Source of the DNA: Ensifer sp. USDA 6670
Lineage (GTDB): Bacteria; Pseudomonadota; Alphaproteobacteria; Rhizobiales; Rhizobiaceae
Direction of reading: 5' to 3'
Assembly (NCBI GenBank): GCA_000421085.1
Contig: ATWE01000003.1
Location: 186,001-250,000 of the forward strand
Length of the DNA stretch: 64,000 bases
Of this stretch, positions 17,666-28,413 are shown piece after piece. The position numbers and the translations under genes are program-made. The notes under the pieces are model-generated. The model was not told where the DNA came from. It saw only the letters and a list, made by a program, of their open reading frames with translations, and did not search any database. Positions within the stretch are counted from its first letter, which is position 1. Every line of letters starts with the position of its first letter.

Positions 17666-19558
17666 ATGACGTCAGGAGCGGACCTGCTGCGAGTTGAGGG
17701 TCTGCGGATCACATTCTCGGTGCTCGGCGGCGAAGTGGAAGCCGTCCGGGGAGCAAATTTCAGAATCCTGCCTGGGCGGGTAACTGCGCTCGTCGGCGAG
17801 TCGGGGTCAGGCAAGTCGGCGATCAGCCAGGCGATCATGGGCATCCTGCCGAGCGTGGCACGTGTCAGCGGCCGGGTGTTGTTCAACGATCCCGAAGCCG
17901 AGGCAAGACCCGTCGACCTGCTTTCGCTGGACAGGGACGGGCGCAATATCCAGGAGATCCGCGGCGCACGCATCAGCAAGATATTCCAGGAGCCGATGAC
18001 GTCCCTGTCGCCGCTCCACACGATCGGCAACCAGATCTCCGAAGTGCTGAAGATCCATACGGACTTCGACAAGGCGCGGCGCCGTGAGAGGACGGAGGAA
18101 CTGCTCGGCTATGTCGGGTTTTCCGATCCGAAGCGGGCATACGAGATGTACCCGTTCGAACTTTCCGGCGGCATGCGACAGCGCGCGATGATCGCGATGG
18201 CGCTGATCTGCCGTCCGGCGCTGCTCATTGCGGACGAACCGACGACGGCACTCGACGTGACGGTTCAGGCGCAGATATTGCAACTCCTGCGCGAGCTTCA
18301 AAGCAAGCTCAACATGGCCATGCTTCTGATCACCCACGATCTCGGGGTCGTTGCCAACATGGCGGACGAGGTTGTGGTTATCTACCATGGCGAGATCGTC
18401 GAGGCCGGACCTGTGGATGCGATCTTCCGCAATCCTCGTCATCCCTATCTCAAGGGTTTGATGGCGGCCGTGCCGCACTTCGACATGAAACCGGGCGAGC
18501 GGCTGAAGGCGCTGCGCGAGGTGCCGGTCAAGGCCGGCGCGATCGTCGGCGACCGGGAAGTCAAGAAAGCCGCGGGTCCCAATGTCCTCGTGTCCGTCCG
18601 CAACCTTTCGAAGACGTTCTCCACGCGCAGCTCCGGCTGGTTCGGCAGCGGCACCGCATATCGGCATCGCGCCGTCGACGACGTCAGCTTCGACATCCGC
18701 CGCGGTGAATGCCTCGGGCTCGTCGGCGAAAGCGGCTGCGGCAAGACGACCGTGAGCAAGATCCTGATGCGGGCCGTGACGCCTGACAAGGGGACGATCA
18801 CCTTCGACGACGGGGAGGGCGCGCTTGACGTTCTGAAGCTGGACGGCGGGGAACTCAAGGCATTGAGGGCGAAGATCCAGATGGTCTTCCAGGATCCCGT
18901 CTCGTCGCTTTCACCGCGCATGACGGTGAAAAACATCCTTAGCGAGCCGCTGGAGATTCACGGCCGAGGGACACCGAAATCGCGTGAGGCACATGTTCGT
19001 TCGCTTTTGCAGGCGGTCGGTCTCGACCAGCGCTTCATCAATCGCTATCCCCACAGCTTCTCCGGCGGCCAAAGGCAACGCATCGGGATTGCCCGGGCGC
19101 TCGCGCTCGTGCCGCAGCTTCTGATCTGCGATGAACCCGTTTCTGCGCTCGATGTTTCGGTGCAGGCGCAGATCCTGAATCTCCTCAAGGACTTGCAGAA
19201 AGAGCTCGGCCTGACGATGCTGTTCATCTCGCACAACCTCGCGGTCGTCGACTACATGGCCGACCGGATCGCGGTCATGTGCGCGGGCCGGATCGTGGAG
19301 CTGGCGCCACGTGAGGTGCTGATGCGCAATCCGGTCCACCCCTACACGAAGTCGCTCCTCGCCGCCGTTCCCTATCCCGACCTCGACCGTAAGCTCGACT
19401 TCGATTCCCTTCAGGCGAGCGGCGGATCGGACCAACAGCGCTGGGGCGCGCAATTCTCCGACGGCGGTGAGAACGGTGCTCTTATTCCCGCCGATCTCGG
19501 TGGCGGGCATTATGTCCTCGCCCGCAGATCGGTGGATGCCAGGGAGTTACGCCGATGA
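17666..19558 (+). CDS. Fused double ATPase of a peptide/oligosaccharide ABC importer (DppD-DppF or YejF type)
   Basis: The 630-aa protein contains two full nucleotide-binding domains. Domain 1 has Walker [10 protein letters not shown] (about 50), signature [12 protein letters not shown] and Walker [13 protein letters not shown]. Domain 2 has Walker [10 protein letters not shown] (about 355), signature [15 protein letters not shown] and Walker [13 protein letters not shown]. The C-terminal [15 protein letters not shown] is typical of the oligopeptide ATPase family. It drives import through the two permeases encoded downstream. Its stop overlaps the binding-protein start (ATGA). All ATP-binding residues look intact. 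Confidence 0.93.
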   Translation: MTSGADLLRVEGLRITFSVLGGEVEAVRGANFRILPGRVTALVGESGSGKSAISQAIMGILPSVARVSGRVLFNDPEAEARPVDLLSLDRDGRNIQEIRGARISKIFQEPMTSLSPLHTIGNQISEVLKIHTDFDKARRRERTEELLGYVGFSDPKRAYEMYPFELSGGMRQRAMIAMALICRPALLIADEPTTALDVTVQAQILQLLRELQSKLNMAMLLITHDLGVVANMADEVVVIYHGEIVEAGPVDAIFRNPRHPYLKGLMAAVPHFDMKPGERLKALREVPVKAGAIVGDREVKKAAGPNVLVSVRNLSKTFSTRSSGWFGSGTAYRHRAVDDVSFDIRRGECLGLVGESGCGKTTVSKILMRAVTPDKGTITFDDGEGALDVLKLDGGELKALRAKIQMVFQDPVSSLSPRMTVKNILSEPLEIHGRGTPKSREAHVRSLLQAVGLDQRFINRYPHSFSGGQRQRIGIARALALVPQLLICDEPVSALDVSVQAQILNLLKDLQKELGLTMLFISHNLAVVDYMADRIAVMCAGRIVELAPREVLMRNPVHPYTKSLLAAVPYPDLDRKLDFDSLQASGGSDQQRWGAQFSDGGENGALIPADLGGGHYVLARRSVDARELRR

Positions 19559-21456
19559 TCACCCGAAGAACTGCGCTTGGCATTCTCGCTTCGGCGGCAT
19601 TTCCAAAAGCAATGCTCGCGGCCGCGGGCGGAACCGACGCGCTTGCCGCACTCGTTCAAGAAGGCAAGCTTCCGCCGGTCGGCGAACGATTGCCGAAGAC
19701 GCCGCGGGTGATCGATGTCGCGGCGATGGGACGCAAGCCCGGCCGCCACGGCGGCACGATCCGCAGCCTGATCGGCAGTGCGAAGGACATTCGCCTGATG
19801 ACGATCTACGGCTATACCCGGCTGGTCGGCTACGACGAGAAGCTCAATCTCCAGCCCGACATTCTCGAAAGCTACGAGACGGTCGAGGATCGTATCTTCA
19901 CTTTCCATCTGCGCGATGGCCACAGATGGTCGGACGGCACGCCGTTGACGGCCGAGGACTTCCGCTATTGTTTCGAAGACGTGCTCCTCAATGAGGATCT
20001 GTCTCCGGCCGGCCTGCCGCCCGCGTTGGTCATGGACGGACAGGCGGCAAAGTTCGAAATCGTCGACGAGCGAACGGTTCGCTACTCCTGGCCGATGCCG
20101 AACCCGGTTTTCCTGCAGGAACTCGCCGGACCGCAGCCGATGGTCGTCGTCATGCCTTCGGCCTATCTCAAGCAGTTCCACACGAAATATCAGGACGAGG
20201 ACAAGCTGAAGGCGCTCCTGAAGAAGCAGCGGGTCAAAAGGTGGAGCCAGCTCCACATGCGCATGGCGCGATCCTACCGGCCCGAAAATCCGGATCTACC
20301 GACCCTCGACCCGTGGCGCAACACCACGCCCCTGCCGGCCGAACAGTTCGTCTTCGAACGCAACCCCTACTACCACCGGGTGGACGAAAACGGTTTGCAG
20401 TTGCCCTATATCGACCGTTTCGTGCTCAGCGTCAGTTCGTCCTCACTCATTCCGGCAAAGACCGGCACGGGCGAAAGCGACCTGCAGGCATATGGGATCG
20501 ATTTCGTCGACTATACCTATCTCAAGGATGCGGAGAAGCGGCACCCGGTCGTGGTGAAGCTCTGGAAGAAGACGTCGGGATCACGCCTGGCGCTGCTGCC
20601 GAACCTCAACGCCGCTGACCCGGTGTGGCGGCCGCTACTCAGGGACGTGCGCGTCCGTCGTGCGCTGTCGCTTGCAATCGACCGTCGCGAAATCAATATG
20701 GCTGCCTTTTATGGGCTGACGAAGGAAAGCGCCGACACGGTGCTGCCTGAAAGTCCTCTCTTCCGGCCTGAATTCGCAAGTGCCTGGATCGCCCATGATC
20801 CGGACCAGGCGAACGCACTGCTCGACGCGGCTGGACTGGCCAAGCGCGGCAGCGACGGGATCCGTATTCTTCCCGACGGCCGAAAGGCGCAGATCGTCGT
20901 CGAGACCGCCGGCGAAAGCACGCTCGATACCGATGTGCTGCAGCTCATAACCGATTACTGGCGCGAGGTCGGCATTTCGCTTTTCATTCGCACCTCGCAG
21001 CGGGATACCTTCCGCAGCCGCGCTGTCGGCGGCGAGATCATCATGTCGATGTGGTTCGGCATCGACAACGGCGTGCCGACCGCGGACATGAACCCCAGCC
21101 AGCTTGCACCGACGACGGACGACCAGCTGCAGTGGCCCGTCTGGGGATTGAATTATATGTCGCATGGCGAAATGGGCGAGACGCCCGACCTTCCCCCGGT
21201 CGTCGAGCTCCTGGACCTGCTCAAGCGCTGGAGGCATTCCGCGGACGATGCCGAGCGGGCCGATATCTGGAGAAAGATGTTGTCCATCTACACGGATCAG
21301 GTCTTCTCGATCGGGCTGGTCAACAGCTCGCTGCAGCCGATCCTCGTCACGAAGAAGCTGCGCAATTTCCCCGACGAGGGATTGTATGGTTTCGACCCGA
21401 CGAGCTACTTCGGCGCCTACAAGCCCGACACCTTCTGGCTGGAACAGGACGACTGA
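19555..21456 (+). CDS. ABC transporter substrate-binding protein (SBP_bac_5, long form)
   Basis: The 633-aa periplasmic protein begins with a twin-arginine-like leader ([26 protein letters not shown]). The body follows the SBP family 5 layout, with [17 protein letters not shown] and [20 protein letters not shown] near the N-terminus. At 633 aa it is longer than standard DppA/OppA, as in YejA-type and rhizobial oligosaccharide-type proteins. The ligand may be an oligopeptide or an oligosaccharide; nearby glycosyltransferases make a glycan plausible but do not prove it. One base separates its stop from the next start. Confidence 0.92.
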   Translation: MITRRTALGILASAAFPKAMLAAAGGTDALAALVQEGKLPPVGERLPKTPRVIDVAAMGRKPGRHGGTIRSLIGSAKDIRLMTIYGYTRLVGYDEKLNLQPDILESYETVEDRIFTFHLRDGHRWSDGTPLTAEDFRYCFEDVLLNEDLSPAGLPPALVMDGQAAKFEIVDERTVRYSWPMPNPVFLQELAGPQPMVVVMPSAYLKQFHTKYQDEDKLKALLKKQRVKRWSQLHMRMARSYRPENPDLPTLDPWRNTTPLPAEQFVFERNPYYHRVDENGLQLPYIDRFVLSVSSSSLIPAKTGTGESDLQAYGIDFVDYTYLKDAEKRHPVVVKLWKKTSGSRLALLPNLNAADPVWRPLLRDVRVRRALSLAIDRREINMAAFYGLTKESADTVLPESPLFRPEFASAWIAHDPDQANALLDAAGLAKRGSDGIRILPDGRKAQIVVETAGESTLDTDVLQLITDYWREVGISLFIRTSQRDTFRSRAVGGEIIMSMWFGIDNGVPTADMNPSQLAPTTDDQLQWPVWGLNYMSHGEMGETPDLPPVVELLDLLKRWRHSADDAERADIWRKMLSIYTDQVFSIGLVNSSLQPILVTKKLRNFPDEGLYGFDPTSYFGAYKPDTFWLEQDD

Positions 21457-21457
21457 G

Positions 21458-22456
21458 ATGCTGCGGTACATTCTCTGGCGCATCGCAGTCATGGTCCCGA
21501 CGCTCCTCATTATCTCCGCGCTCGTCTTCGCCATTATCGAGCTGCCCCCGGGCGACTATTTCGAAAGCTACATCGCCGAGATCAGGGCGCAAGGCGAAGG
21601 CGTCAACATGGAACAGATCGAGGCGCTGCGTAAGCAGTACGGCTTCGACCAGCCGCCGATCCTGCGCTATGTCCACTGGGTCGCGGGGATGCTCCAGGGC
21701 GATTTCGGCTATTCCTTTGAGTACGAATTGCCGGTGAGCGAGGTCGTCGGCGAGCGCCTGTGGCTAACGGTCCTGGTCTCCTTCGTCACCATCATCTTCA
21801 CCTGGGTCATAGCCTTTCCGATCGGCCTTTATGCCGCCACGCACCAGTATAGCTGGGGCGACTACGGCCTCTCGCTGATCGGACTCATCGGCATCGCGAT
21901 CCCGAATTTCATGCTGGCCCTGGTCCTCATGTATTTCGCCAACATCTGGTTCGGAACTTCGATCGGCCATTTGATGGATCAGAAGTATCTTTCCGAGCCG
22001 ATGAGCTGGGAAAAGGCGAAGTCGATACTGGAGCATATCTGGATCCCGGTCATCATCGTCGGCGCTGCCGGTACTGCCGGCATGATCCGTCGGCTCAGGG
22101 CCAATCTGCTCGACGAGCTCCAGAAGCAATATGTCGTAACCGCCCGCGCCAAGGGGCTTTCGCCCACGCGGACCCTGCTCAAATATCCGCTACGCATGGC
22201 GCTCAATTTCTTCATTTCGGACATCGGCTCGATCCTGCCGGCGATCATTTCGGGCGCCGAAATCACGGCAATTGTGCTGTCCCTGGAAACCACCGGACCG
22301 ATGCTGATCAAGGCGCTGCAGAGCCAGGACATGTATCTGGCCGGATCGTTCCTGATGTTCCTTGCGTTCCTCACCGTGATCGGAGTGCTGGTTTCCGATC
22401 TGGCGCTCGCCGTCCTCGATCCTCGAATCCGTCTGCAAGGCAGGAGCACAAAGTGA
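21458..22456 (+). CDS. ABC importer inner-membrane permease (DppB/YejB type)
   Basis: A 332-aa protein starting at ATG 21458, directly after the binding-protein stop. The N-terminus MLRYILWRIAVMVPTLLIIS is the usual first helix, followed by a periplasmic segment and five more hydrophobic stretches. The EAA coupling region is near VVTARAKGLSPTRTLLKYPL. It forms the channel with the next gene product; its stop overlaps that gene's GTG start. Confidence 0.92.
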   Translation: MLRYILWRIAVMVPTLLIISALVFAIIELPPGDYFESYIAEIRAQGEGVNMEQIEALRKQYGFDQPPILRYVHWVAGMLQGDFGYSFEYELPVSEVVGERLWLTVLVSFVTIIFTWVIAFPIGLYAATHQYSWGDYGLSLIGLIGIAIPNFMLALVLMYFANIWFGTSIGHLMDQKYLSEPMSWEKAKSILEHIWIPVIIVGAAGTAGMIRRLRANLLDELQKQYVVTARAKGLSPTRTLLKYPLRMALNFFISDIGSILPAIISGAEITAIVLSLETTGPMLIKALQSQDMYLAGSFLMFLAFLTVIGVLVSDLALAVLDPRIRLQGRSTK

Positions 22457-23628
22457 CGTCACCGATCCCGGCGCCCGGCGAGCCCCTTCCGCACTACGTT
22501 TCGACCGCGCCCTTCGACCCCCATTCCGTGGAGGTCATGAGCGACGAGCAGGTGCGGGTGAACCAGGCATCGCAGCTGCGCCTGATGTGGTGGAAGTTCA
22601 AGCGCCACAAGGTCGCGCTCGCCTCGGGCATCTTCCTCGCGGCGCTCTACGGCATGATCCTGATCTGCGAGTTTCTCGCGCCCTACGACCTGCATACGCG
22701 CAATGTCGATTTCATCTATGCGCCGCCGCAGAGCGTTCACTTTTTCCACGAGGGTGAATTCGTCGGCCCCTTTGTCTTCGGCCGGACGATGACGCTGGAC
22801 ATGGACACGCTGAAGCGCAACTACACGGACGATACGTCGGACGTCGAGCGGATCCGGTTCTTCTGCCGCGGCGACGACTACCGTTTCTGGGGCTTGTTCG
22901 AAAGCAATCTGCATCTGGTTTGCCCGGCGGAGGGAGGGCAGCTTTTCCTCCTGGGCACGGACCGTCTCGGCCGCGACGTGCTGTCGCGCATCATCTACGG
23001 CGCGCGGATATCGCTGACGATCGGACTTCTCGGCATCACCGTCAGCTTCGTTCTCGGCATCGTCATCGGCGGGCTTGCCGGATACCATGGCGGGATCTTC
23101 GACCTTGTGGTCCAGAGACTGATCGAAGTCCTGCAGTCGATACCGAGCATTCCGCTCTGGCTTTCTCTGGCGGCGATCATGCCGGCGACATGGAGCCCGC
23201 TTCTCATCTATCTGGGTATAACCGTCATTCTCGGCCTTCTCGACTGGACCGGCCTTGCGCGCGCCGTGCGCTCGAAGCTGCTCGCGCTCAGGGAGGAAGA
23301 CTATGTCCTTGCCGCGCAGTTGATGGGCGCCAAAAGCGGACGCATCATAGGGCGCCACCTCGTTCCGGGCTTCATGTCCCATCTCATCGCCACGGCGACG
23401 ATCTCCATACCCGGCATGATCCTCGGAGAAACGGCGTTGAGCTTCCTCGGCCTCGGCCTGCGTCCGCCGATAACCAGCTGGGGAATCCTGCTCACCGAGG
23501 CAAAGAGCGTCAGCGTCATTGCCTTCTATCCGTGGCTGCTTTTCCCCACGATCCCGGTCATTCTTGTGATATTGGCGTTCAACTTCCTGGGAGACGGGTT
23601 GCGCGACGCCGCCGATCCCTACAAATAA
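22453..23628 (+). CDS. ABC importer inner-membrane permease (DppC/YejE type)
   Basis: The 391-aa protein starts with GTG inside the previous stop. It has the OppC-like N-terminal region (LRLMWWKFKRHKVALASGI), a long periplasmic insert, and the permease core with the EAA motif at DYVLAAQLMGAKSGRIIGRH. Length and the insert resemble YejE-type proteins. It completes the four-gene importer unit; an 80-bp gap follows before the next gene. Confidence 0.92.
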   Translation: MTSPIPAPGEPLPHYVSTAPFDPHSVEVMSDEQVRVNQASQLRLMWWKFKRHKVALASGIFLAALYGMILICEFLAPYDLHTRNVDFIYAPPQSVHFFHEGEFVGPFVFGRTMTLDMDTLKRNYTDDTSDVERIRFFCRGDDYRFWGLFESNLHLVCPAEGGQLFLLGTDRLGRDVLSRIIYGARISLTIGLLGITVSFVLGIVIGGLAGYHGGIFDLVVQRLIEVLQSIPSIPLWLSLAAIMPATWSPLLIYLGITVILGLLDWTGLARAVRSKLLALREEDYVLAAQLMGAKSGRIIGRHLVPGFMSHLIATATISIPGMILGETALSFLGLGLRPPITSWGILLTEAKSVSVIAFYPWLLFPTIPVILVILAFNFLGDGLRDAADPYK

Positions 23629-23707
23629 GCCCGGATATCGCTGTTGGCTGCAAGCGATCGCTGCAATAGACTTCGACGTTTCTATCTTTGAGCGAAAGGT
23701 TTTTGGT

Positions 23708-24922
23708 ATGACACGGCGCTTCGAGGATGCCCGCATCCTCATGTACAGCCACGATACCTTCGGGCTCGGCCACCTCAGACGTTGTCGCGCCATCGCCCAT
23801 GCACTGGTGGAAGATTACAGCGGACTGCAGATCCTGATCATTTCCGGTGCGACCATCGCCGGCGCCTTCGATTATCGGGCCCGCGTGGACTTCGTGAAGA
23901 TCCCGAGCGTCATAAAGCTCCGAAACGGCGAATATACCTCGCTGGACCGCCACATCGAGCTGCACGAGACGCTAAAAATGCGGCAGTCGATCATCCGTTC
24001 GACGGCGGAAACCTTCCGGCCGGATATTTTTGTCGTCGACAAGGAGCCGATGGGCCTGCGCGGCGAGGTAGAGGATACGCTCGCCTACCTGAAGACGCAT
24101 GGCACCAGGCTGGTGCTTGGCCTAAGGGAAATCATGGACGCGCCGCACCTCCTGGAAGAGGAATGGAAGCGACGCGACACAATGCGCAAGATCGAGCAGT
24201 TCTACGATTCGATCTGGGTCTACGGACCGCCGGACTTCTACGATCCGCTAGTCGGACTCGACGTGCCCGTTGCCGTGCGCGACCGCATGAACTTCGTCGG
24301 TTTCCTGCAAAGAAGCGTTCCCCACGACGCACTGCCCGGCCATCGGCCGGAAGGCGACTACATACTGGTCACCACCGGCGGCGGTGGCGACGGAGCGGAC
24401 CTCATCCATAACGTGATTCACGCCTATCAGGAGGATCCCGAACTCACGCATAACGCGCTCGTCGTCCTCGGCCCCTACATGCCGGCAAAGCAGCGCAACA
24501 AGCTGATCAAGAAGGGAAGCAAGATTCCTTTCATCAAGATAATCGAGTTCGACAATCGCATGGAGGAACTGGTAGCCGGTGCCAGGGGGGTGGTGTCGAT
24601 GGGCGGCTACAACACCTATTGCGAGATACTTTCTTTCGACAAGCCTGCTCTGATCGTGCCGCGCCTACAGCCGCGCGAAGAACAATTGATCCGCGCCCAG
24701 CGTGCCTCCGAACTCGGGCTCGTCGACATGCTGCTTCCGCAGGAAGCGGAGGAGCCGTTGCGCCTTGCTGCGGCCCTGAAGGCGCTGCCGCAGCGCGCAC
24801 CGCCGTCGCTCCGCGCCAATGGCCTGAGGCTGGAAGGCCTCGTCCACATATCCGACATCGTCGGCGAATGGCTCGATCGTAGATCGAAGGAGCATTTGGC
24901 CGTCGTGAAAAGATCGAACTGA
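23708..24922 (+). CDS. Predicted glycosyltransferase, GT28-like (COG4671 type)
   Basis: The 404-aa protein begins with the hallmark YSHDTFGLGHLRRCRAIAHAL, the G-x-GH-x-R loop of MurG/GT28-like enzymes, and later has VTTGGGGDGADL and VSMGGYNTYCEILSFDKPAL, the donor-site region. It probably transfers a sugar from a nucleotide donor at the cytoplasmic face. A paralogue lies at 26158, with a GT4 enzyme between them. Ribosome site CGAAAGG is modest. The sugar and acceptor are unknown. Confidence 0.84.
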   Translation: MTRRFEDARILMYSHDTFGLGHLRRCRAIAHALVEDYSGLQILIISGATIAGAFDYRARVDFVKIPSVIKLRNGEYTSLDRHIELHETLKMRQSIIRSTAETFRPDIFVVDKEPMGLRGEVEDTLAYLKTHGTRLVLGLREIMDAPHLLEEEWKRRDTMRKIEQFYDSIWVYGPPDFYDPLVGLDVPVAVRDRMNFVGFLQRSVPHDALPGHRPEGDYILVTTGGGGDGADLIHNVIHAYQEDPELTHNALVVLGPYMPAKQRNKLIKKGSKIPFIKIIEFDNRMEELVAGARGVVSMGGYNTYCEILSFDKPALIVPRLQPREEQLIRAQRASELGLVDMLLPQEAEEPLRLAAALKALPQRAPPSLRANGLRLEGLVHISDIVGEWLDRRSKEHLAVVKRSN

Positions 24923-24928
24923 AGACAC

Positions 24929-26176
24929 GTGTCGCCGAAACCGAAGATCGCCGTCGTGCTGAAGGGTTATCCACGCCTTTCGGAAACGTTCATTGCGCAG
25001 GAACTGCTGGGCCTCGAAAGAGCAGGGCATGAGCTCGTCCTCGTCGCCCTGCGCCGTCCGACCGACAGAAAACGCCATCCCATCCATGACGAAATACGCG
25101 CGGCCGTGCATTACCTGCCTGAATATTTGCATGAGGAGCCGTGGCGGGTTCTCCGCGCACTGGTGAAGACCGTCCCGAAGCCCGGCTTCCGGCGGGTGCT
25201 CGGGTCGTTCCTCCGCGACCTCGCGCGAGACGTTTCACGCAACCGCTTCCGCCGTCTTGGCCAGGCGCTGGTGCTCGTCACCGAATGGCCGGAAGACGCC
25301 GCGTGGCTGCATGCCCACTTCATTCACACGCCGGCCTCGGTAACGGACTATGCCAGCATGATAACCGGCATTCCCTGGACGTGCTCGGCCCATGCAAAGG
25401 ACATCTGGACCTCCGAGGATTGGGAGCTTTCGGGCAAGCTCGACCGGGCCCGCTGGACGGTGACCTGCACCCGAAGCGGCTATGAGCATCTGCGGGACCT
25501 GTCGAAGGACCGGACCCGGGTCCATTTGAGCTATCACGGCCTCGATCTCAATCGTTTTCCGGCCTTCGAAGGCGAGCATTCCCGGCGCGACGGCTCGGAT
25601 CCGGACGATCCGGTGCGCATCGTCAGCGTCGGGCGCGCCGTTCCCAAGAAGGGATATGACGTCCTCCTGAAGGCGCTTTCGTTGTTGCCTGCGGACCTCA
25701 ACTGGCGCTTCGAGCATATCGGTGCGGGAGAGCTTACCGGCGGGCTCCAGGCGCTTGCCGCAAAGCTTGGCCTCGAGGATCGGATCCTCTGGCACGGGGC
25801 ACTCGATCAAAAGGACGTTTTGGGCCGCTACCGCGAGGCCGACATCTTCGCACTGGCCTGCCGGGTGGCGGCCGATGGCGACCGCGATGGCCTGCCGAAT
25901 GTGCTCGTGGAGGCGTCGAGCCAGCGGCTTGCGTGTATCTCGACCGCAGTCTCCGGCATTCCTGAACTTCTTGAAGACGACAAAAACGGCCTCGTGGTGC
26001 CACCGGAAAGCCCGGAACCTCTTGCCGCGGCACTGGAACGGCTGATCCGCGACCCGGAGCTCCGCCGGCAGCTTGGCGCCGCGGGGGAACGTCGCGTGCG
26101 CAGCGAGTTCGACCACCACTCTAGCGTCCGTCAGCTGGCCGGGCTCTTCGAAAGCGAATGGAGAAGAAGTCCTTGA
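24929..26176 (+). CDS. GT4-type glycosyltransferase (WcaL-like)
   Basis: The 415-aa protein uses a GTG start 6 bp after the previous gene. The N-terminus KIAVVLKGYPRLSETFIAQE is typical of colanic-acid-type GT4 enzymes. The C-terminal half has the donor-binding motif DGLPNVLVEASSQRLACIST near residues 319-340, then GIPELLEDDKNGLVVPPE. It probably extends the same glycan as its neighbours. Its end overlaps the next gene by 19 bp if that gene starts at ATG 26158. Confidence 0.87.
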   Translation: MSPKPKIAVVLKGYPRLSETFIAQELLGLERAGHELVLVALRRPTDRKRHPIHDEIRAAVHYLPEYLHEEPWRVLRALVKTVPKPGFRRVLGSFLRDLARDVSRNRFRRLGQALVLVTEWPEDAAWLHAHFIHTPASVTDYASMITGIPWTCSAHAKDIWTSEDWELSGKLDRARWTVTCTRSGYEHLRDLSKDRTRVHLSYHGLDLNRFPAFEGEHSRRDGSDPDDPVRIVSVGRAVPKKGYDVLLKALSLLPADLNWRFEHIGAGELTGGLQALAAKLGLEDRILWHGALDQKDVLGRYREADIFALACRVAADGDRDGLPNVLVEASSQRLACISTAVSGIPELLEDDKNGLVVPPESPEPLAAALERLIRDPELRRQLGAAGERRVRSEFDHHSSVRQLAGLFESEWRRSP

Positions 26177-27330
26177 GCAGGCCTCGCGTCTTTTTTTACG
26201 TGCAGCATCTTCTCGGTATCGGGCATCTGGCGCGCGCGAGCCGCATTGCCGGAGCGCTGGTCGAGCAGGATTTCGAGGTCACGATGGTGACCGGCGGCAC
26301 CCCGGTGCCGGGCTTTCCGGGGGACGGTGTGCAGACCATCGCACTGCCTGCGGTGACGGCCGGCGACAAAGGGTTTTCCGGGCTTGTCGACGGCGACGGC
26401 AACCCGGTCACGGCCGCCTTTCAGGAGCACCGACGGGATCTGCTCATCGAGGCGTTCCGACGCACGGAACCGGACGTCGTCATCATCGAGGCCTTTCCCT
26501 TCGGGCGTCGGCAGATGCGGTTCGAGCTGCTGCCGCTGCTCGCCGAAATTGCGGCGAGTGACCGGCCGCCGCTCATGGCGACGTCGCTGCGCGACATTCT
26601 GCAGGAGAGGGTCAAGCCCGGGAGGGCCGAGGAGACCGTCGAACTCGTCAAGAATCATTTCGATCTCGTACTCGTTCACGGCGATCCCGAATTCGCCCGT
26701 ATCGAGCAGACATTTCCCCTCGCCGATGAAGTCGGCGACAAGGTCGTCTATACGGGCCTCGTCGCTCCGCCGCCGCCGAATGAAGCGGCCGAGAAATTCG
26801 ATATCGTCGTTTCGGCGGGCGGAGGCGCTGTCGGCAGGGAGCTGATCGGCGCGGCGCTCGAGGCCGCGAAGCTTCTGCCGAGCGCGCTCCGCTGGTGCCT
26901 GGTAACCGGCCCGAACCTGCCGCAGCCGGATTACGACGCATTCGCGGCGGCAGCGCCGGAGGGCGTCAGCCTCTTTCGTTTCCGGCGGGATTTCAGCGGA
27001 TTGCTCGGTGGTGCCCGCCTCTCCGTCTCGCAGGCCGGCTACAACACCGTGTGCGACATTCTGCGTGCCGGATGCGCGTGCCTCCTGATCCCATTTACTG
27101 CCGGTGGCGAGACCGAACAGAGCACACGGGCGGCACGGCTCGAACAGCTCGATCTCGCCGGCGTGCTGCCGGAGGAGGGGATCACGCCCGAGCTTCTGGC
27201 CGCGAAGGTGAGCGCGATGCTTGCGCGGCCGAAGCCCGCCATCCCGCCGCTCGACCTCGACGGAGCCGCCGGAACGGCGAGGATCATCGGCGAGCGGCTT
27301 TTGTCGAGACAGCCCTTGAGATCACGATGA
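26158..27330 (+). CDS. Predicted glycosyltransferase, GT28-like (COG4671 type), second copy
   Basis: The 390-aa protein shares the architecture of the gene at 23708: FYVQHLLGIGHLARASRIAGAL near the start and VSQAGYNTVCDILRAGCACLLIPF in the donor site. It resembles that paralogue in layout but is clearly diverged. Either ATG 26158 or TTG 26173 could be the start; the TTG overlaps the upstream stop and has GGAGAAG before it. It ends the collinear run; the next gene is convergent. Confidence 0.83.
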   Translation: MEKKSLSRPRVFFYVQHLLGIGHLARASRIAGALVEQDFEVTMVTGGTPVPGFPGDGVQTIALPAVTAGDKGFSGLVDGDGNPVTAAFQEHRRDLLIEAFRRTEPDVVIIEAFPFGRRQMRFELLPLLAEIAASDRPPLMATSLRDILQERVKPGRAEETVELVKNHFDLVLVHGDPEFARIEQTFPLADEVGDKVVYTGLVAPPPPNEAAEKFDIVVSAGGGAVGRELIGAALEAAKLLPSALRWCLVTGPNLPQPDYDAFAAAAPEGVSLFRFRRDFSGLLGGARLSVSQAGYNTVCDILRAGCACLLIPFTAGGETEQSTRAARLEQLDLAGVLPEEGITPELLAAKVSAMLARPKPAIPPLDLDGAAGTARIIGERLLSRQPLRSR

Positions 27331-27334
27331 TTTC

Positions 27335-27443
27335 AGGTCGGATCGACCTAAAACCAAGAGCATGATCGATTCGAATAAGTTGAGACGCGCGATGGGATGC
27401 GGGCGGAAAACCGCACACACCTGTCCTCTTTTCGCTCCGGGAT
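27335..27443. repeat. Palindromic intergenic repeat in a convergent gap
   Basis: A hairpin AGGTCG-GAT-CGACCT (27335-27349) is followed by AAAACC and then a GAGCATGATCGATTCG block and the small hairpin GCGG-AAAA-CCGC (27403-27414). I recall closely similar blocks between many rhizobial genes. The element fills the gap between converging glycosyltransferase and methyltransferase genes and may end transcription from both sides. Confidence 0.6.
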
Positions 27444-27459
27444 TTAACTCCGAAGGACC

Positions 27460-28134
27460 CTAGACCGACCCGATCAGCATGAAGCGCGTGTATCTTTTCG
27501 TCGGCAGCGCTCCCGCGAAGTCGACCCGCGCGAGACGCGCCTGTACTCGAAATTCTTCAAGCGAGCTGACGCAGCTTATGTGGGTGGGTTCGCTGAAATA
27601 GTCGTTCGATTGCAGGAGGACGCGCGTTCCGGGCGGAAGCAGGTCCAGCCAGTTTCGCAGCTCGGCGATGTGCTCGCAGCTCGTGTTGATCAGAAGATCC
27701 GCATTCAGGGCGCGATAGTCGAGCGTGTGCATGTCGGCCGTCATCGCATGGAATCTGTCGCCGAAGGTTGCATTGAGCGTGCGTGCCACAGGCTCAACCG
27801 CGGGATCGATGTCGCAACTCACGGTCAGTTCGATGTCGAAGCGCGAATCTTCGAGCAGCATGGCCGCCAGAACGCCGTACCAGCCGCCGAGCACGATGAT
27901 CCGGCGACACTCTGCGCCGATGCTCTCGAAGAGCTTGTCGCGGGCCCAAATCTTGCAGCCGACCTGCTTGTGGTTGAAGGCATTGGCAATGTTCGCTTGC
28001 GGATGCTTGGCAATGACTCTGGCTATGCCACCGACAAGCCTGCTGCCGGAATAGGCAGCCAGCCCCCGGGCAAGGTCATGGGCGCTTTCGTGCCAATTTT
28101 CGTCAAGGCAAGGAGAGTGGCTGGCATGCGTCAT
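27460..28134 (-). CDS. Class I SAM-dependent methyltransferase-like protein
   Basis: The 224-aa protein has a Rossmann-type SAM motif IIVLGGWYGVLAAML (from residue 79) and the acidic second strand VSCDIDPAVEP (Asp108/Asp110). NTSCEHIAEL is a plausible post-motif loop. No signal peptide. The substrate is not recognised; glycan or small-molecule methylation is possible from context. It lies alone on the minus strand, convergent with the glycosyltransferase cluster. The ribosome site before ATG 28134 is weak. Confidence 0.72.
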   Translation of the reverse strand: MTHASHSPCLDENWHESAHDLARGLAAYSGSRLVGGIARVIAKHPQANIANAFNHKQVGCKIWARDKLFESIGAECRRIIVLGGWYGVLAAMLLEDSRFDIELTVSCDIDPAVEPVARTLNATFGDRFHAMTADMHTLDYRALNADLLINTSCEHIAELRNWLDLLPPGTRVLLQSNDYFSEPTHISCVSSLEEFRVQARLARVDFAGALPTKRYTRFMLIGSV

Positions 28135-28413
28135 GCGGCTGTTGTAAGCTCAGGGTCAAGTGAGCGCAAGGCGCGGGCGCGGATGGGGGCCGCAGGATCG
28201 GTTAGGGGCAAGCCGCATAAATGAGCGGTTCTGCATATCTGTCGGAGGCTTGACATGGCGCATCGCTCTGCTCTCATGCCGGGTAGTCACGATTTCGTGG
28301 AGGTAGCGCAGGCCCATTGACGAACTGGCGGATCGGCACCAAGTGCGGCGCTGTAGTCCGCCGGCAGAACAGCCGTGCGATCCCGAATTTCAGATAGGTC
28401 TTATTACCGGCAC
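28135..28413. other. Divergent intergenic region
   Basis: A TTGACA hexamer lies at 28250-28255 on the plus strand, but no good -10 box follows at the usual distance. No gene or RNA structure is recognised. Confidence 0.4.
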
